Assembly: GCA_025359355.1 (NCBI GenBank)
Contig: JANYGR010000220.1
Location: forward strand, 1 to 26,365
Direction of reading: 5' to 3'
Origin: Bacteroidota bacterium
Lineage (GTDB): Bacteria; Bacteroidota; Bacteroidia; B-17B0; Aurantibacillaceae
Length of the DNA: 26,365 bases
Position numbers and translations under genes: made by a program. Shown in pieces: positions 15,190 to 23,124 of this stretch. The first letter of the stretch is position 1. Every line of letters begins with the position of its first letter. The notes beneath the pieces were generated by a model, which was not told the origin of the DNA, did no database searches, and saw only the letters and a program-made list of their open reading frames with translations.

Positions 15190-15495
15190 TTAAACTTTGA
15201 TCTCTACTTCTACTCCGCTTGGTAACTCTAATTTCATTAAAGCGTCAACCGTTTTTGATGAAGAACTATAAATGTCTAATAAACGTTTATAATCACATAC
15301 TTGGAATTGCTCACGAGCCTTTTTGTTTACATGGGGTGAACGTAATACAGTAAAGATTCGTTTGTTAGTTGGTAATGGAATTGGACCATTAACAATAGCT
15401 CCAGTCATTTTAACTGTTTTAACAATTTTTTCAGCCGATTTATCAACTAAGTTGTAATCGTATGACTTTAATTTAATTCTAATTCTTTGGCTCAT
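15190..15495 (-). CDS. rpsJ: 30S ribosomal protein S10
   Basis: uS10 is a 30S head protein and, as NusE, a subunit of the antitermination complex with NusB. The 101-residue product begins MSQRIRIKLKSYDYNLVDKS. The loop GPIPLPTNKRIFTVLRSPHV carries the family signature, and the end is KLELPSGVEVEIKV. It follows fusA directly by 31 bases with no tuf gene in between, so the str and S10 blocks are fused here. Confidence 0.98.
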   Translation of the reverse strand: MSQRIRIKLKSYDYNLVDKSAEKIVKTVKMTGAIVNGPIPLPTNKRIFTVLRSPHVNKKAREQFQVCDYKRLLDIYSSSSKTVDALMKLELPSGVEVEIKV

Positions 15496-15526
15496 ATAAA
15501 GAACGGGTTAGTTATTGATTAATATA

Positions 15527-17644
15527 TTATGCTTTTTCTGTTTTTCCTTTTGATTTTGCAATTACATCTGCGGCAACGTTTGCTGGAGCATCTGCATAAT
15601 GAGAGAATTCCATTGTTGAAGTTGCACGACCAGAAGTTAACGTACGTAATTGTGTTACATAACCAAACATTTCAGATAATGGAACTTTAGCCTTAATAAC
15701 TTGAGAGTTACCACGAGAATCCATTCCTTCGATTTGACCACGACGACGGTTTAAGTCACCTACAACATCACCCATGTTTTGCTCTGGAGTTAAAACTTCC
15801 ACTTTCATGATAGGCTCCATTAATACTGGCTTACATTTTACTAATGCCTCACGGTATGCTGAACGAGCACAGATTTCAAAAGATAATGAATCTGAATCGA
15901 CTGCATGGAAAGAACCATCAATTAATCGAACTTTTAAACTATCTAAAGGATATCCAGCTAACACACCATTTAACATAGACGCTTTGAATCCTTTTTCTAC
16001 AGATGGAATAAATTCACGAGGAATAGAACCACCAGTAATTTCATTAACAAATTGTAAGTCAGATTTAGCTTTTTCTCTATCGAAATCTTCATCAACAGGT
16101 CCTAAAACAATCTTAATATCAGCAAATTTACCGCGACCACCTGTTTGTTTTTTGTATACTTCACGGTGTTCGTATGTTCCAGAAATAGCTTCTTTATAAG
16201 ATACTTGTGGTTCACCTTGATTTACTTCAACCTTAAACTCACGCTTTAAACGGTCAACGATAATTTCTAAGTGTAACTCTCCCATACCAGAGATAATGGT
16301 TTGCCCAGAATCTTCATCTGTATGAACTCGGAACGTTGGATCTTCTTCAGCTAATTTATGTAAGCCCACACCTAAACGATCTAAATCACCTTGAGTTTTA
16401 GGCTCAATAGCAATTCCGATTACAGGCTCAGGAAAATTCATTGCTTCTAATACAATCGGATGTTTTTCATCACATAAAGTATCGCCAGTTTTAATATCTT
16501 TAAATCCAACTGCTGCACCAATATCACCTGCTTCTAAAAATTCAACAGGATTTTGTTTGTTTGCATGCATTTGGAAAATACGAGAGATACGTTCTTTATT
16601 TCCAGAACGCGTATTCAATACATAAGAACCTGCATCTAAACGTCCAGAATATGCACGAAAGAAACACAAACGACCTACGAATGGATCAGTTGCAATTTTA
16701 AATGCTAATGCTGTAAATGGTTCATTAACGTCTGGTTTACGGCTAACTTCTTCTCCAGTATCAGGGTTAATACCTTTAGTAACTTCTTTATCCATTGGAG
16801 ATGGCATTAATTCCATAACCAAATCCAACATCGTTTGTACACCTTTATTTTTGAAAGATGAACCACAAACCATAGGAACAATTTTATTAGCAACACACGC
16901 TTTACGCAATGCATCTAACACTTCTCTTTCTGTAATTGTTTCTGGAGCGTCAAAAAACTTCTCCATAATTTTATCATCAAATTCAGAAACAGCTTCTAAC
17001 ATTTTCTCTCTCCACTCTGTTGCTTCTTCTAATAAATCTGCAGGAATAGGGACTTCTTGGAAAGTCATTCCTTTATCATGATCATTCCAAACAATACCAC
17101 GGAAGTTGATCAAATCAACAACACCAATAAAGTTTTCTTCAGATCCAATTGGAATTTGAAGAGGAACAGCATTACCACCTAATATTTCACGAGTTTGTTT
17201 AACTACTTTTAAAAAGTCAGCTCCTTGACGATCCATTTTATTAACGAATCCTAAACGAGTCACGTTATAATTATCAGCTAAACGCCAGTTAGTTTCAGAT
17301 TGAGGCTCAACACCATCAACTGCTGAAAATAAGAATACTAAACCATCTAATACACGAAGAGAACGGTTAACTTCAACCGTAAAATCAACGTGACCCGGAG
17401 TATCAATAATATTAATTTTATAATTATTATCACGATATTTCCAAAAACAAGTAGTTGCAGCAGAAGTAATAGTAATACCACGCTCTTGTTCTTGAGCCAT
17501 CCAGTCCATTGTTGCAGCACCTTCGTGCACTTCTCCAATTTTATGGTTTACTCCTGTATAATAAAGGATACGCTCAGTGGTGGTAGTTTTACCAGCATCA
17601 ATATGCGCAGCGATTCCTATATTTCTTGTATATCTTAAGTCCAT
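15527..17644 (-). CDS. fusA: Elongation factor G
   Basis: EF-G is the GTPase that drives ribosomal translocation and, with RRF, recycling. The 705-residue product has the usual length. GTP-binding motifs are G1 AHIDAGKT (13-20), G2 RGITIT (55-60), G3 DTPGHVDF (81-88) and G4 NKMD (135-138). Domain II begins near PFTALAFKIATDPFVGRLCF. Domain IV includes GGRGKFADIKIVL and GGSIPREFIPSVEKGF. Domain V includes EPIMKVEVLTPEQNMGDVVG and RRGQIEGMDSRG. Its place between rpsG and rpsJ is the str order and supports canonical fusA rather than a paralogue. The start is close to rpsG (6-base gap). Confidence 0.98.
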   Translation of the reverse strand: MDLRYTRNIGIAAHIDAGKTTTTERILYYTGVNHKIGEVHEGAATMDWMAQEQERGITITSAATTCFWKYRDNNYKINIIDTPGHVDFTVEVNRSLRVLDGLVFLFSAVDGVEPQSETNWRLADNYNVTRLGFVNKMDRQGADFLKVVKQTREILGGNAVPLQIPIGSEENFIGVVDLINFRGIVWNDHDKGMTFQEVPIPADLLEEATEWREKMLEAVSEFDDKIMEKFFDAPETITEREVLDALRKACVANKIVPMVCGSSFKNKGVQTMLDLVMELMPSPMDKEVTKGINPDTGEEVSRKPDVNEPFTALAFKIATDPFVGRLCFFRAYSGRLDAGSYVLNTRSGNKERISRIFQMHANKQNPVEFLEAGDIGAAVGFKDIKTGDTLCDEKHPIVLEAMNFPEPVIGIAIEPKTQGDLDRLGVGLHKLAEEDPTFRVHTDEDSGQTIISGMGELHLEIIVDRLKREFKVEVNQGEPQVSYKEAISGTYEHREVYKKQTGGRGKFADIKIVLGPVDEDFDREKAKSDLQFVNEITGGSIPREFIPSVEKGFKASMLNGVLAGYPLDSLKVRLIDGSFHAVDSDSLSFEICARSAYREALVKCKPVLMEPIMKVEVLTPEQNMGDVVGDLNRRRGQIEGMDSRGNSQVIKAKVPLSEMFGYVTQLRTLTSGRATSTMEFSHYADAPANVAADVIAKSKGKTEKA

Positions 17645-17650
17645 TTCTAA

Positions 17651-18118
17651 TTAGAATCTAAAGTGTGAAAATGCTTTATTGGCTTCTGCCATTTTATGAA
17701 TATCTTCTTTCTTTTTGAAAGCTGCTCCTTCTTCTTTCGAAGCCGAAACGATTTCGCCAGCTAATTTCTGAGCCATTGATTTTTCGTTACGTTTACGAGC
17801 ATAAATGATCATCCATTTAATCGCTAATGCTAACTTTCTTTCTGGACGAACTTCAGAAGGAATTTGAAAAGTAGCTCCACCTACACGGCGAGAACGAACT
17901 TCTACTTGAGGTGTAACATTTGCTAATCCTTTTTTGAAAACTTCTAATCCATCTTCGTTAGTACGTTTTGCAACGATATCTAAACATTCGTGAAATATAG
18001 TAGAAGCGGTATTTTTCTTACCGTCATACATTAAACTGTTTAAAAAACGAGTTACCAATATATCATTATATATTGGATCTGGTAATAAAATTCTTTTTTT
18101 GGCGGTCGACTTTCTCAT
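17651..18118 (-). CDS. rpsG: 30S ribosomal protein S7
   Basis: uS7 organises the 3' major domain of 16S rRNA and contacts E-site tRNA; in E. coli it represses part of the str operon. The 155-residue product begins MRKSTAKKRILLPDPIYNDI. It contains LVTRFLNSLMYDGKKNTAST, NVTPQVEVRSRRVGGATFQI and RKLALAIKWMIIYARKRNEK, and ends EDIHKMAEANKAFSHFRF. The length and motifs are standard. It lies 27 bases after rpsL. Confidence 0.98.
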   Translation of the reverse strand: MRKSTAKKRILLPDPIYNDILVTRFLNSLMYDGKKNTASTIFHECLDIVAKRTNEDGLEVFKKGLANVTPQVEVRSRRVGGATFQIPSEVRPERKLALAIKWMIIYARKRNEKSMAQKLAGEIVSASKEEGAAFKKKEDIHKMAEANKAFSHFRF

Positions 18119-18145
18119 TGTATGAAATCTATACTTTTCTTAATA

Positions 18146-18559
18146 TTATTTTTTCTTAGCTCCTTTTGCTGGTGCAGCTACTACTCCTGCCTTAGGGCGT
18201 TTAGTTCCGTATTTAGAACGTTGTTGTTTTCTACCTTCAACACCTGCGGTATCTAAAGATCCACGAACGATATGGTAACGAACACCTGGTAAATCCTTAA
18301 CACGACCACCACGTACTAATACGATACTGTGTTCTTGTAAGTTGTGACCTTCTCCAGGAATATAAGCAATAATTTCTTGCTTGTTAGTTAAACGTACCTT
18401 CGCTACTTTACGCATAGCTGAGTTAGGTTTCTTAGGGGTTGTTGTGTACACACGAGTACAAACACCACGGCGTTGTGGACAAGAATCCAAAGCGGCCGAT
18501 TTACTTTTGTTGGGAGCTTTAAAGCGTCCTTTTCTTACTAATTGTGATATTGTAGGCAT
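18146..18559 (-). CDS. rpsL: 30S ribosomal protein S12
   Basis: uS12 is at the decoding centre and the subunit interface and sets decoding accuracy. The 137-residue product begins MPTISQLVRKGRFKAPNKSK. It keeps the lysines altered in streptomycin-resistant mutants, in TTPKKPNSAMRKVAKVRLTN and in VKDLPGVRYHIVRGSL, so it looks wild type there. The C-terminus carries an extra Ala- and Lys-rich tail (about 12 residues). It is the first gene of the operon. A GAGG motif at 18567-18570, 7 bases before the ATG, is a plausible Shine-Dalgarno site. The promoter is just upstream. Confidence 0.98.
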   Translation of the reverse strand: MPTISQLVRKGRFKAPNKSKSAALDSCPQRRGVCTRVYTTTPKKPNSAMRKVAKVRLTNKQEIIAYIPGEGHNLQEHSIVLVRGGRVKDLPGVRYHIVRGSLDTAGVEGRKQQRSKYGTKRPKAGVVAAPAKGAKKK

Positions 18560-18623
18560 TTTATATCCTCTGTATTACTTGATTTTATTACTAAATTTAA
18601 CTTTCCCCTCTTTTTAGGGACGG

Positions 18624-18654
18624 CAAAGATAGAATTATTTTTTTCATCAACAAA
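18624..18654 (-). promoter_or_regulatory. Main promoter of the ribosomal operon (Bacteroidota type)
   Basis: On the minus strand TATCTTTG (18624-18631) matches the Bacteroidota -7 consensus TAnnTTTG exactly. A TTTG at 18651-18654 lies 19 bases further upstream as the -33 element. The start of transcription would be near 18617, giving a leader of about 58 bases before rpsL. An inverted repeat (ATCAACA at 18646-18652, TGTTGAT at 18660-18666, A7 loop) overlaps the -33 element. Confidence 0.8.
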
Positions 18655-18660
18655 AAAAAT

Positions 18661-18908
18661 GTTGATAAATATTAAAGTTTTTGCATTTTTTTTAGTAGTC
18701 GTTGGTTTTAATGGTAATTCGGGGCACAGACAGCTTACAAAGTATGAATTGACAAGACTTTTACAAATATTCATTAAATGTCATTTTTGTTAAAAAGTGA
18801 GATCGACATCTGTTTTTGAATTTTCAACTAAAAAATCTATAATAAAGTAATGGGCTTTAGGATGATTTTTAGTGTAATTTTATGATTGATTTTAAAGACC
18901 ATAAAAAT
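18661..18908. other. Intergenic region upstream of the divergent promoters
   Basis: No convincing gene lies here. A minus-strand frame of 78 codons crosses it and the rpsL promoter but has low-complexity, unrecognisable coding. For the (+) gene at 18909, a weak promoter candidate is TTG at 18816-18818 with TATAAT at 18838-18843, 19 bases apart. No riboswitch or tRNA was seen. Confidence 0.4.
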
Positions 18909-19613
18909 ATGAAATTCAGTAGATATATTCTAAGTATTACTCTATTATTTTGTTTCACTAATTATTATTCTCAAAAGTTTAATGCAGGCTTTTCTGCTGG
19001 GTTAACGGTAAGCGACATTGACGGGGCCGATACGCGTGATCCTGATAATGACTTTCATAAAGTAGGATTTACCGTTGGAGCACTTGTAAATACTCAACTT
19101 ACAAAGAAATCGATATTACAATTTGAAATTAATTATATACAAAAGGGAAGTTTACAACCACCAGATTCCTTGAATAATGGGTATTTTAAGATTGCGCTCG
19201 GCTACGTGGAAATTCCTATTTTAATTAAACGTCAAATTTATTTTAATTGGAAACAAAAACGTATTAATAAATTAGATTTTGAATTTGGCTTATCATACGG
19301 TAGAATGGTGTATAATGAGGTTGTTGGGGGCACAAATTACACGCTATCGTCTGCAAGCCAGTATTACAACTATAATGATGTTAGCGCCTTGTTGGGTTTA
19401 GATTACAACTTTACAAAGAACATTTATTTTTGTTTTCGATACAGTAATTCACTGATACCAACTATTAAAAAGAACACTGCTAATTACGGTACACAAAGCA
19501 TCAATACTATTAACAAGGGTAATAGTATGGTGTTTCAATTTAGTTTCAAGTTTGTTTTGAATGGTAAAAAACAAGAAACAACTCCAGTTAGTACGACTCC
19601 TGTTAGTCAATAA
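18909..19613 (+). CDS. Outer-membrane beta-barrel protein, PorT-like
   Basis: The 234-residue product starts best at the ATG at 18909, because MKFSRYILSITLLFCFTNYY is a clean signal peptide with cleavage likely just before or after SQ. An in-frame ATG nine codons upstream would spoil it. The mature part alternates polar and hydrophobic residues in strands such as FNAGFSAGLTVSDIDG, VGFTVGALVNTQL and ILQFEINYIQKGS. Further strands include YVEIPILIKRQIYF, LLGLDYNFTKNIYFCFRYS and a final MVFQFSFKFVL. These fit the small 8-stranded PorT/OmpW-like barrels common in Bacteroidota. The tail TTPVSTTPVSQ is a short repeat. Ligand and role are unknown. Its 3' end faces the 3' end of the next gene across 19 bases. 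Confidence 0.75.
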   Translation: MKFSRYILSITLLFCFTNYYSQKFNAGFSAGLTVSDIDGADTRDPDNDFHKVGFTVGALVNTQLTKKSILQFEINYIQKGSLQPPDSLNNGYFKIALGYVEIPILIKRQIYFNWKQKRINKLDFEFGLSYGRMVYNEVVGGTNYTLSSASQYYNYNDVSALLGLDYNFTKNIYFCFRYSNSLIPTIKKNTANYGTQSINTINKGNSMVFQFSFKFVLNGKKQETTPVSTTPVSQ

Positions 19614-19632
19614 TATAAACGATAAAGTAACA

Positions 19633-21198
19633 CTAAACCAGCTCCACTGATTTTAATTTGAATAGCGTTTTCTCCTTGATAATAGCTTGTACCGGACGTT
19701 TTTCAATTTTACTTTCGAGCCACGAAATAATATCGAAATATAAAAAGGCGCGTTTTTCGAATTTATTTTTTTGCAAGTTTTCCATTTGTTCTTTTAATAA
19801 AGTAAATCGCTTCTTAACGTTCTTAATTTCACTTTCCATTAACAACCGTTTCAAGAAATCAAGAATATGTTTTTGGTATAACGACAAATCTCCTTTTTTA
19901 ATAAAAAAACGATAGGTTGATTTTATATAAGATTCTACCAAATCATCGTTCCCTAATTCAAAATGGCATATCAAGGAGAGTATACGAGCAAAGGAGTGCA
20001 GATCCTCTCGCAGGGCTATTTCACGCTCATTGGTAATTTTATTTAACCACGTTAAAGCAACTCTATAATTTCCACTTCCAAAATATAAACAGGCAATTTT
20101 ATAATAAAATAAAAGAATGGAATGCTTATCTAATTTTGTAACGATCTTATGTAATTCATGTTCTAAAGCTCCAACGATGCGGGTTCCGGACTTGAATTCG
20201 CCCAACATAAAATGGCGGTTAATCTCATGAATGTAAATGGCTTTAAATAAATTGAGATTTAAATTTTCGGTGAGGATAATTTTTTTCTCTCGCTTAATCG
20301 CAATTAATTGCTTTAATGTTTCGGTAAATTCTTTGAGTTTATATAACTTGTTTTGAGCCGCCAACAGGCTATTGAGAGCCTTTATGTACATTTCAGGCTT
20401 CAATGCTTTCATTTCAGGTTGTTTTTCGAAGAGTTCAATCAATTTAGTCGCATAGGTATAACCCAATTTAAAATCTTGTATAAAAAAATAAAAACTCACA
20501 TAGCATTTATAGAGATATAATTTTTCGTGAAAGGATATTTTTTTTAGATCGTACGAAGGTAAACTATCATTAAAAAATCGAGTGACTTTATCTAAGTCTT
20601 TTTTATTTCTAACAAAACCATATTTCGTATAATAAGAATCGAGCTTGAGCGATAAGTTTGAAAAAATATTAATGTTTTGAATACTCTTAGTTACCTGTAT
20701 TGTTTCATCAATAATATTATTAACTCGCTCTTCATTTCCTTCATCTAAGGTTTTGGAAATTACTAATTTTTCCAACTCTAAAATTTCTAATAAAAAAACG
20801 GATTGATCATTAGTAATAGCCATACGCTTGGCTTTATCAATCATTTTAACACATTCTTTATACAAACATTTACTGTATAATAATCTGGAATAATCAATGA
20901 GTTCTAACAGCTTGATACTACTTAAACTATTGCTATTTCCTAACCTCAAGCTTTTTAATAATTGAAAATATAAATGTGTTTTTAAATTGGGTAATTGCTT
21001 AGGATTTAATGCTTTTTCTCGCTCAAGAATTTTCGTTTCGTTATATTCTTTTTGTTTTTCAATAGCGTCAAATAAGATGATAAATTTTTTATCGGCAATA
21101 GCTCCTAATCGTGAAACGTATAACTTAAAAAAACGTTTTTCACCTTTTGATAAGGCCTTGATCAAATTGAATAATTGCTCAGTTTTTACGTTAGACAT
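19633..21198 (-). CDS. Hypothetical alpha-helical repeat (TPR-like) protein, 521 aa
   Basis: The preferred start is ATG at 21198 (MSNVKTEQLFNLIKALSKGE), because it lies about 40 bases downstream of a good promoter. A frame extension to 21267 would run through that promoter. The protein is almost entirely helical and rich in Leu, Lys and Glu. It has repeating paired helices such as YKECVKMIDKAKRMA, YTYATKLIELFEKQ, LLFYYKIACLYFGSGNYRVA and LALTWLNKITNE-type segments, typical of degenerate TPR solenoids. There is no signal peptide, membrane segment or catalytic motif. The N-terminal ALSKGEKRFFKLYVSR block looks conserved in style. It is probably a cytoplasmic scaffold or adaptor. It is transcribed divergently from fabH, but no functional link can be shown. 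Confidence 0.7.
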   Translation of the reverse strand: MSNVKTEQLFNLIKALSKGEKRFFKLYVSRLGAIADKKFIILFDAIEKQKEYNETKILEREKALNPKQLPNLKTHLYFQLLKSLRLGNSNSLSSIKLLELIDYSRLLYSKCLYKECVKMIDKAKRMAITNDQSVFLLEILELEKLVISKTLDEGNEERVNNIIDETIQVTKSIQNINIFSNLSLKLDSYYTKYGFVRNKKDLDKVTRFFNDSLPSYDLKKISFHEKLYLYKCYVSFYFFIQDFKLGYTYATKLIELFEKQPEMKALKPEMYIKALNSLLAAQNKLYKLKEFTETLKQLIAIKREKKIILTENLNLNLFKAIYIHEINRHFMLGEFKSGTRIVGALEHELHKIVTKLDKHSILLFYYKIACLYFGSGNYRVALTWLNKITNEREIALREDLHSFARILSLICHFELGNDDLVESYIKSTYRFFIKKGDLSLYQKHILDFLKRLLMESEIKNVKKRFTLLKEQMENLQKNKFEKRAFLYFDIISWLESKIEKRPVQAIIKEKTLFKLKSVELV

Positions 21199-21242
21199 CG
21201 TATTATTAAAATAATATAACTCTTTATTTATAGGTATTTTAA

Positions 21243-21274
21243 CAAAAATACATAATAATAATATCATTTATCAA
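21243..21274 (-). promoter_or_regulatory. Promoter for the helical-repeat protein gene
   Basis: On the minus strand TATTTTTG (21243-21250) is an exact TAnnTTTG -7 element. TTG at 21272-21274 lies 21 bases upstream as the -33 element. The expected transcription start is near 21237, about 40 bases before the ATG at 21198. This supports that start over the longer frame. Confidence 0.65.
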
Positions 21275-21320
21275 TCGTATCAAATTTTAATTTTAATTAC
21301 CGATCATAGGTAAGTAGAAA

Positions 21321-21328
21321 TACCTTTG
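21321..21328 (+). promoter_or_regulatory. -7 element of the fabH promoter
   Basis: TACCTTTG matches TAnnTTTG exactly and ends 18 bases before the fabH ATG, implying a leader of only about a dozen bases. No clear TTG is found at the -33 distance, where the sequence is TTAATTAC, so the promoter may be weak or activator-dependent. It is back to back with the promoter of the minus-strand gene. Confidence 0.55.
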
Positions 21329-21346
21329 GATTTATAAATAAAAAGT

Positions 21347-22333
21347 ATGAAAATTACAGCGGCAATAACAGGTGTAGGTTCCTATCTTCCTGATTATATT
21401 TTAACGAACGAAGAATTAGAAAGGACTATTGATACCACGAATGAATGGATCATGAGTAGAAGTGGTATCAGTGAACGTTGCATATTAAAAGATAAAGACA
21501 AAGCCAGTGCGTATATGGCGGCTGAAGCAGCTAAGCAGTTATTATCCAAAAAAGGATTATCGCCATTAGATATAGAATTAATAATTGTTGCAACTGTTAC
21601 GCCCGACCATCAATACCCTGCTACTGCTAATATTGTAGCCGATATGATTGGTGCTAAAAACGCATGGGGCTTTGACATACAAGCTGCTTGTTCGAGTTTT
21701 ATTTACGCCTTAACTACGGCTTCAAAATTTATTGAATCGGGTGCACATAAAAAAGTATTAGTCATTGGTTCTGATAAAATGAGTAGCATCGTAGACTTCA
21801 CTTGCCGTAAAACTGCCATTTTATTTGGCGACGGCGCAGGTGCAGTATTGCTAGAACCTACAACGGATGGCACTGGTATTATTGATAGTCGCATGTATTC
21901 TGATGGTAGTGGAAAAAAATATTTATACCAACCTGCAGGCGGAAGCTTAATGCCTTCATCTATAGAAACAGTTACCAATAAAGAACATTTTGTTGTGATG
22001 GATGGCCCTGCTGTGTTTAAAGTAGCGGTTATTAAAATGGCTGAAGTGGCGGCTGAGATGATGGAACGCAATCATTTAACCTCTGACGACGTTGCTTTTT
22101 TAGTACCCCACCAAGCGAATAAACGCATCATTGAAGCCACTGCCAACCGCATGGGAGTGAGTATGGATAAGGTTATGCTTAATATTCAAAAATACGGAAA
22201 TACAACTTCTGCCACCCTACCCTTATGTTTGGCGGAATGGGAACATCAGCTTAAAAAAGGCGATAACCTAATATTAACCACATTTGGCGCAGGTTTTACC
22301 TGGGGTGGCTTATATTTAAAATGGAGTTATTAA
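21347..22333 (+). CDS. fabH: 3-oxoacyl-ACP synthase III (KAS III)
   Basis: FabH condenses acetyl-CoA (or a short branched acyl-CoA) with malonyl-ACP to start each fatty acid in the cytoplasm. The 328-residue product has the normal length and a thiolase fold. The catalytic triad is visible: Cys115 in DIQAACSSF, His255 in VPHQANKRI and Asn285 in KYGNTTSAT. The start ITGVGSYLPDYILTNEELER and the TNEWIMSRSGISER segment are diagnostic of KAS III. The glycine-rich end TTFGAGFTWGGLYLKW is also typical. It stands alone, without the usual plsX or rpmF neighbours. A paralogue with a secondary role (for example in branched or polyketide-like lipids) cannot be excluded. It has its own promoter. Confidence 0.93.
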   Translation: MKITAAITGVGSYLPDYILTNEELERTIDTTNEWIMSRSGISERCILKDKDKASAYMAAEAAKQLLSKKGLSPLDIELIIVATVTPDHQYPATANIVADMIGAKNAWGFDIQAACSSFIYALTTASKFIESGAHKKVLVIGSDKMSSIVDFTCRKTAILFGDGAGAVLLEPTTDGTGIIDSRMYSDGSGKKYLYQPAGGSLMPSSIETVTNKEHFVVMDGPAVFKVAVIKMAEVAAEMMERNHLTSDDVAFLVPHQANKRIIEATANRMGVSMDKVMLNIQKYGNTTSATLPLCLAEWEHQLKKGDNLILTTFGAGFTWGGLYLKWSY

Positions 22334-22372
22334 TGTTTAAAATGAGAATTTTTCACAAAAAGATACAATTTC

Positions 22373-22397
22373 TGAAATTATAAATTTCATATATTTG
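22373..22397 (+). promoter_or_regulatory. Promoter with palindromic operator for the three-gene cassette
   Basis: TATATTTG at 22390-22397 is an exact TAnnTTTG -7 element, 31 bases before the ATG at 22429. Directly upstream, TGAAATTATAAATTTCA at 22373-22389 is a perfect 7-base-arm palindrome filling the space where a spacer would be. A TTG at the -33 position is not apparent. The palindrome is a candidate repressor or activator site. Confidence 0.5.
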
Positions 22398-22428
22398 TTT
22401 TAATATTATATAATATATAACTTTAACA

Positions 22429-23124
22429 ATGAATTTATTTGTTCCCGCACATCAATTTGAAATTAGGTTTACGAATTTAATTAATTTTCCTTTTATTATA
22501 AGAGAGGTATTAAGTCCTTTTGTTCCTTTAGCTAAAGCTATTCAAATCGAGAGAGAAAATACTTTGCAGGCGAGGTTTACTCTAACATTTGACACTTATA
22601 GTGTTTTAGTTTTCTGGGATAGAGTAGTTTTTAGATTTGAGGGGGATACTAGCACTCTATTAGAAAATAATTCTATTGTTGAAGAACCCTTTTTTAATAT
22701 TTTTTCAAAAATCAAAGAGTTAAAAGATTTTGGAACAATTACAAATATGCTTCATTATACTGTATGTATGAATATTATTGAAGGAAAAACTAAAGAAGTC
22801 GTGGTTAATGATTTTTCTAAAATGTATCTAAACGAGTCTACAAAAAAAATAATGTCAAACCCAAATGATTTAGGCATAATATTAGAAGATAAGATTGGGT
22901 CAATAGGAATAAACATCAATTTTGGTCCTTATACTGGGATAGATGATTTAAAAAACAGAAATATCACTCCTGTCACTGACCACATAATCGAAAACTCAGC
23001 AAAATTTGGAGAATTTGCTGAAATAAAACTGGTTGAAACTAGCAAAATTGCAAACTTCAAAAAATATAAAGAATTATCAACGTTATCAAATGACTATCTA
23101 AAAAAATTATGGCCACAACTATAA
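22429..23124 (+). CDS. Unrecognised protein, first gene of the hydrolase cassette (231 aa)
   Basis: The start MNLFVPAHQFEIRFTNLINF follows the promoter directly. The first half reads as mixed beta strands and helices: ARFTLTFDTYSVLVFWDRVV, FRFEGDTSTL, then a helix FFNIFSKIKELKDFG and a strand LHYTVCMNIIEG. The second half has LGIILEDKIGSIGININFGP and a lysine-rich helical end that finishes YLKKLWPQL. There is no signal peptide, membrane helix or catalytic motif. The layout faintly recalls the TIGR04255-type proteins seen in mobile regions, but the match is too weak to name. It overlaps the next gene by 16 bases. Composition is much more AT-rich than fabH or htpG, suggesting acquisition. Confidence 0.75.
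   Translation: MNLFVPAHQFEIRFTNLINFPFIIREVLSPFVPLAKAIQIERENTLQARFTLTFDTYSVLVFWDRVVFRFEGDTSTLLENNSIVEEPFFNIFSKIKELKDFGTITNMLHYTVCMNIIEGKTKEVVVNDFSKMYLNESTKKIMSNPNDLGIILEDKIGSIGININFGPYTGIDDLKNRNITPVTDHIIENSAKFGEFAEIKLVETSKIANFKKYKELSTLSNDYLKKLWPQL

Noticed and set aside
15774..16199. 141-codon plus-strand frame inside fusA
   Set aside because: It lies wholly antisense to the unmistakable EF-G coding sequence; such long mirror frames arise from codon bias.
18538..18774. 78-codon minus-strand frame upstream of rpsL
   Set aside because: It runs through the consensus ribosomal promoter and overlaps the rpsL start; its composition looks like translated AT-rich non-coding DNA.
21703..22071. 122-codon minus-strand frame in fabH
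   Set aside because: It is antisense to the catalytic region of KAS III, which is certain.
22349..22362. TTTTT-CAC-AAAAA after fabH as a terminator
   Set aside because: The stem is only A-T pairs and too weak to be called.
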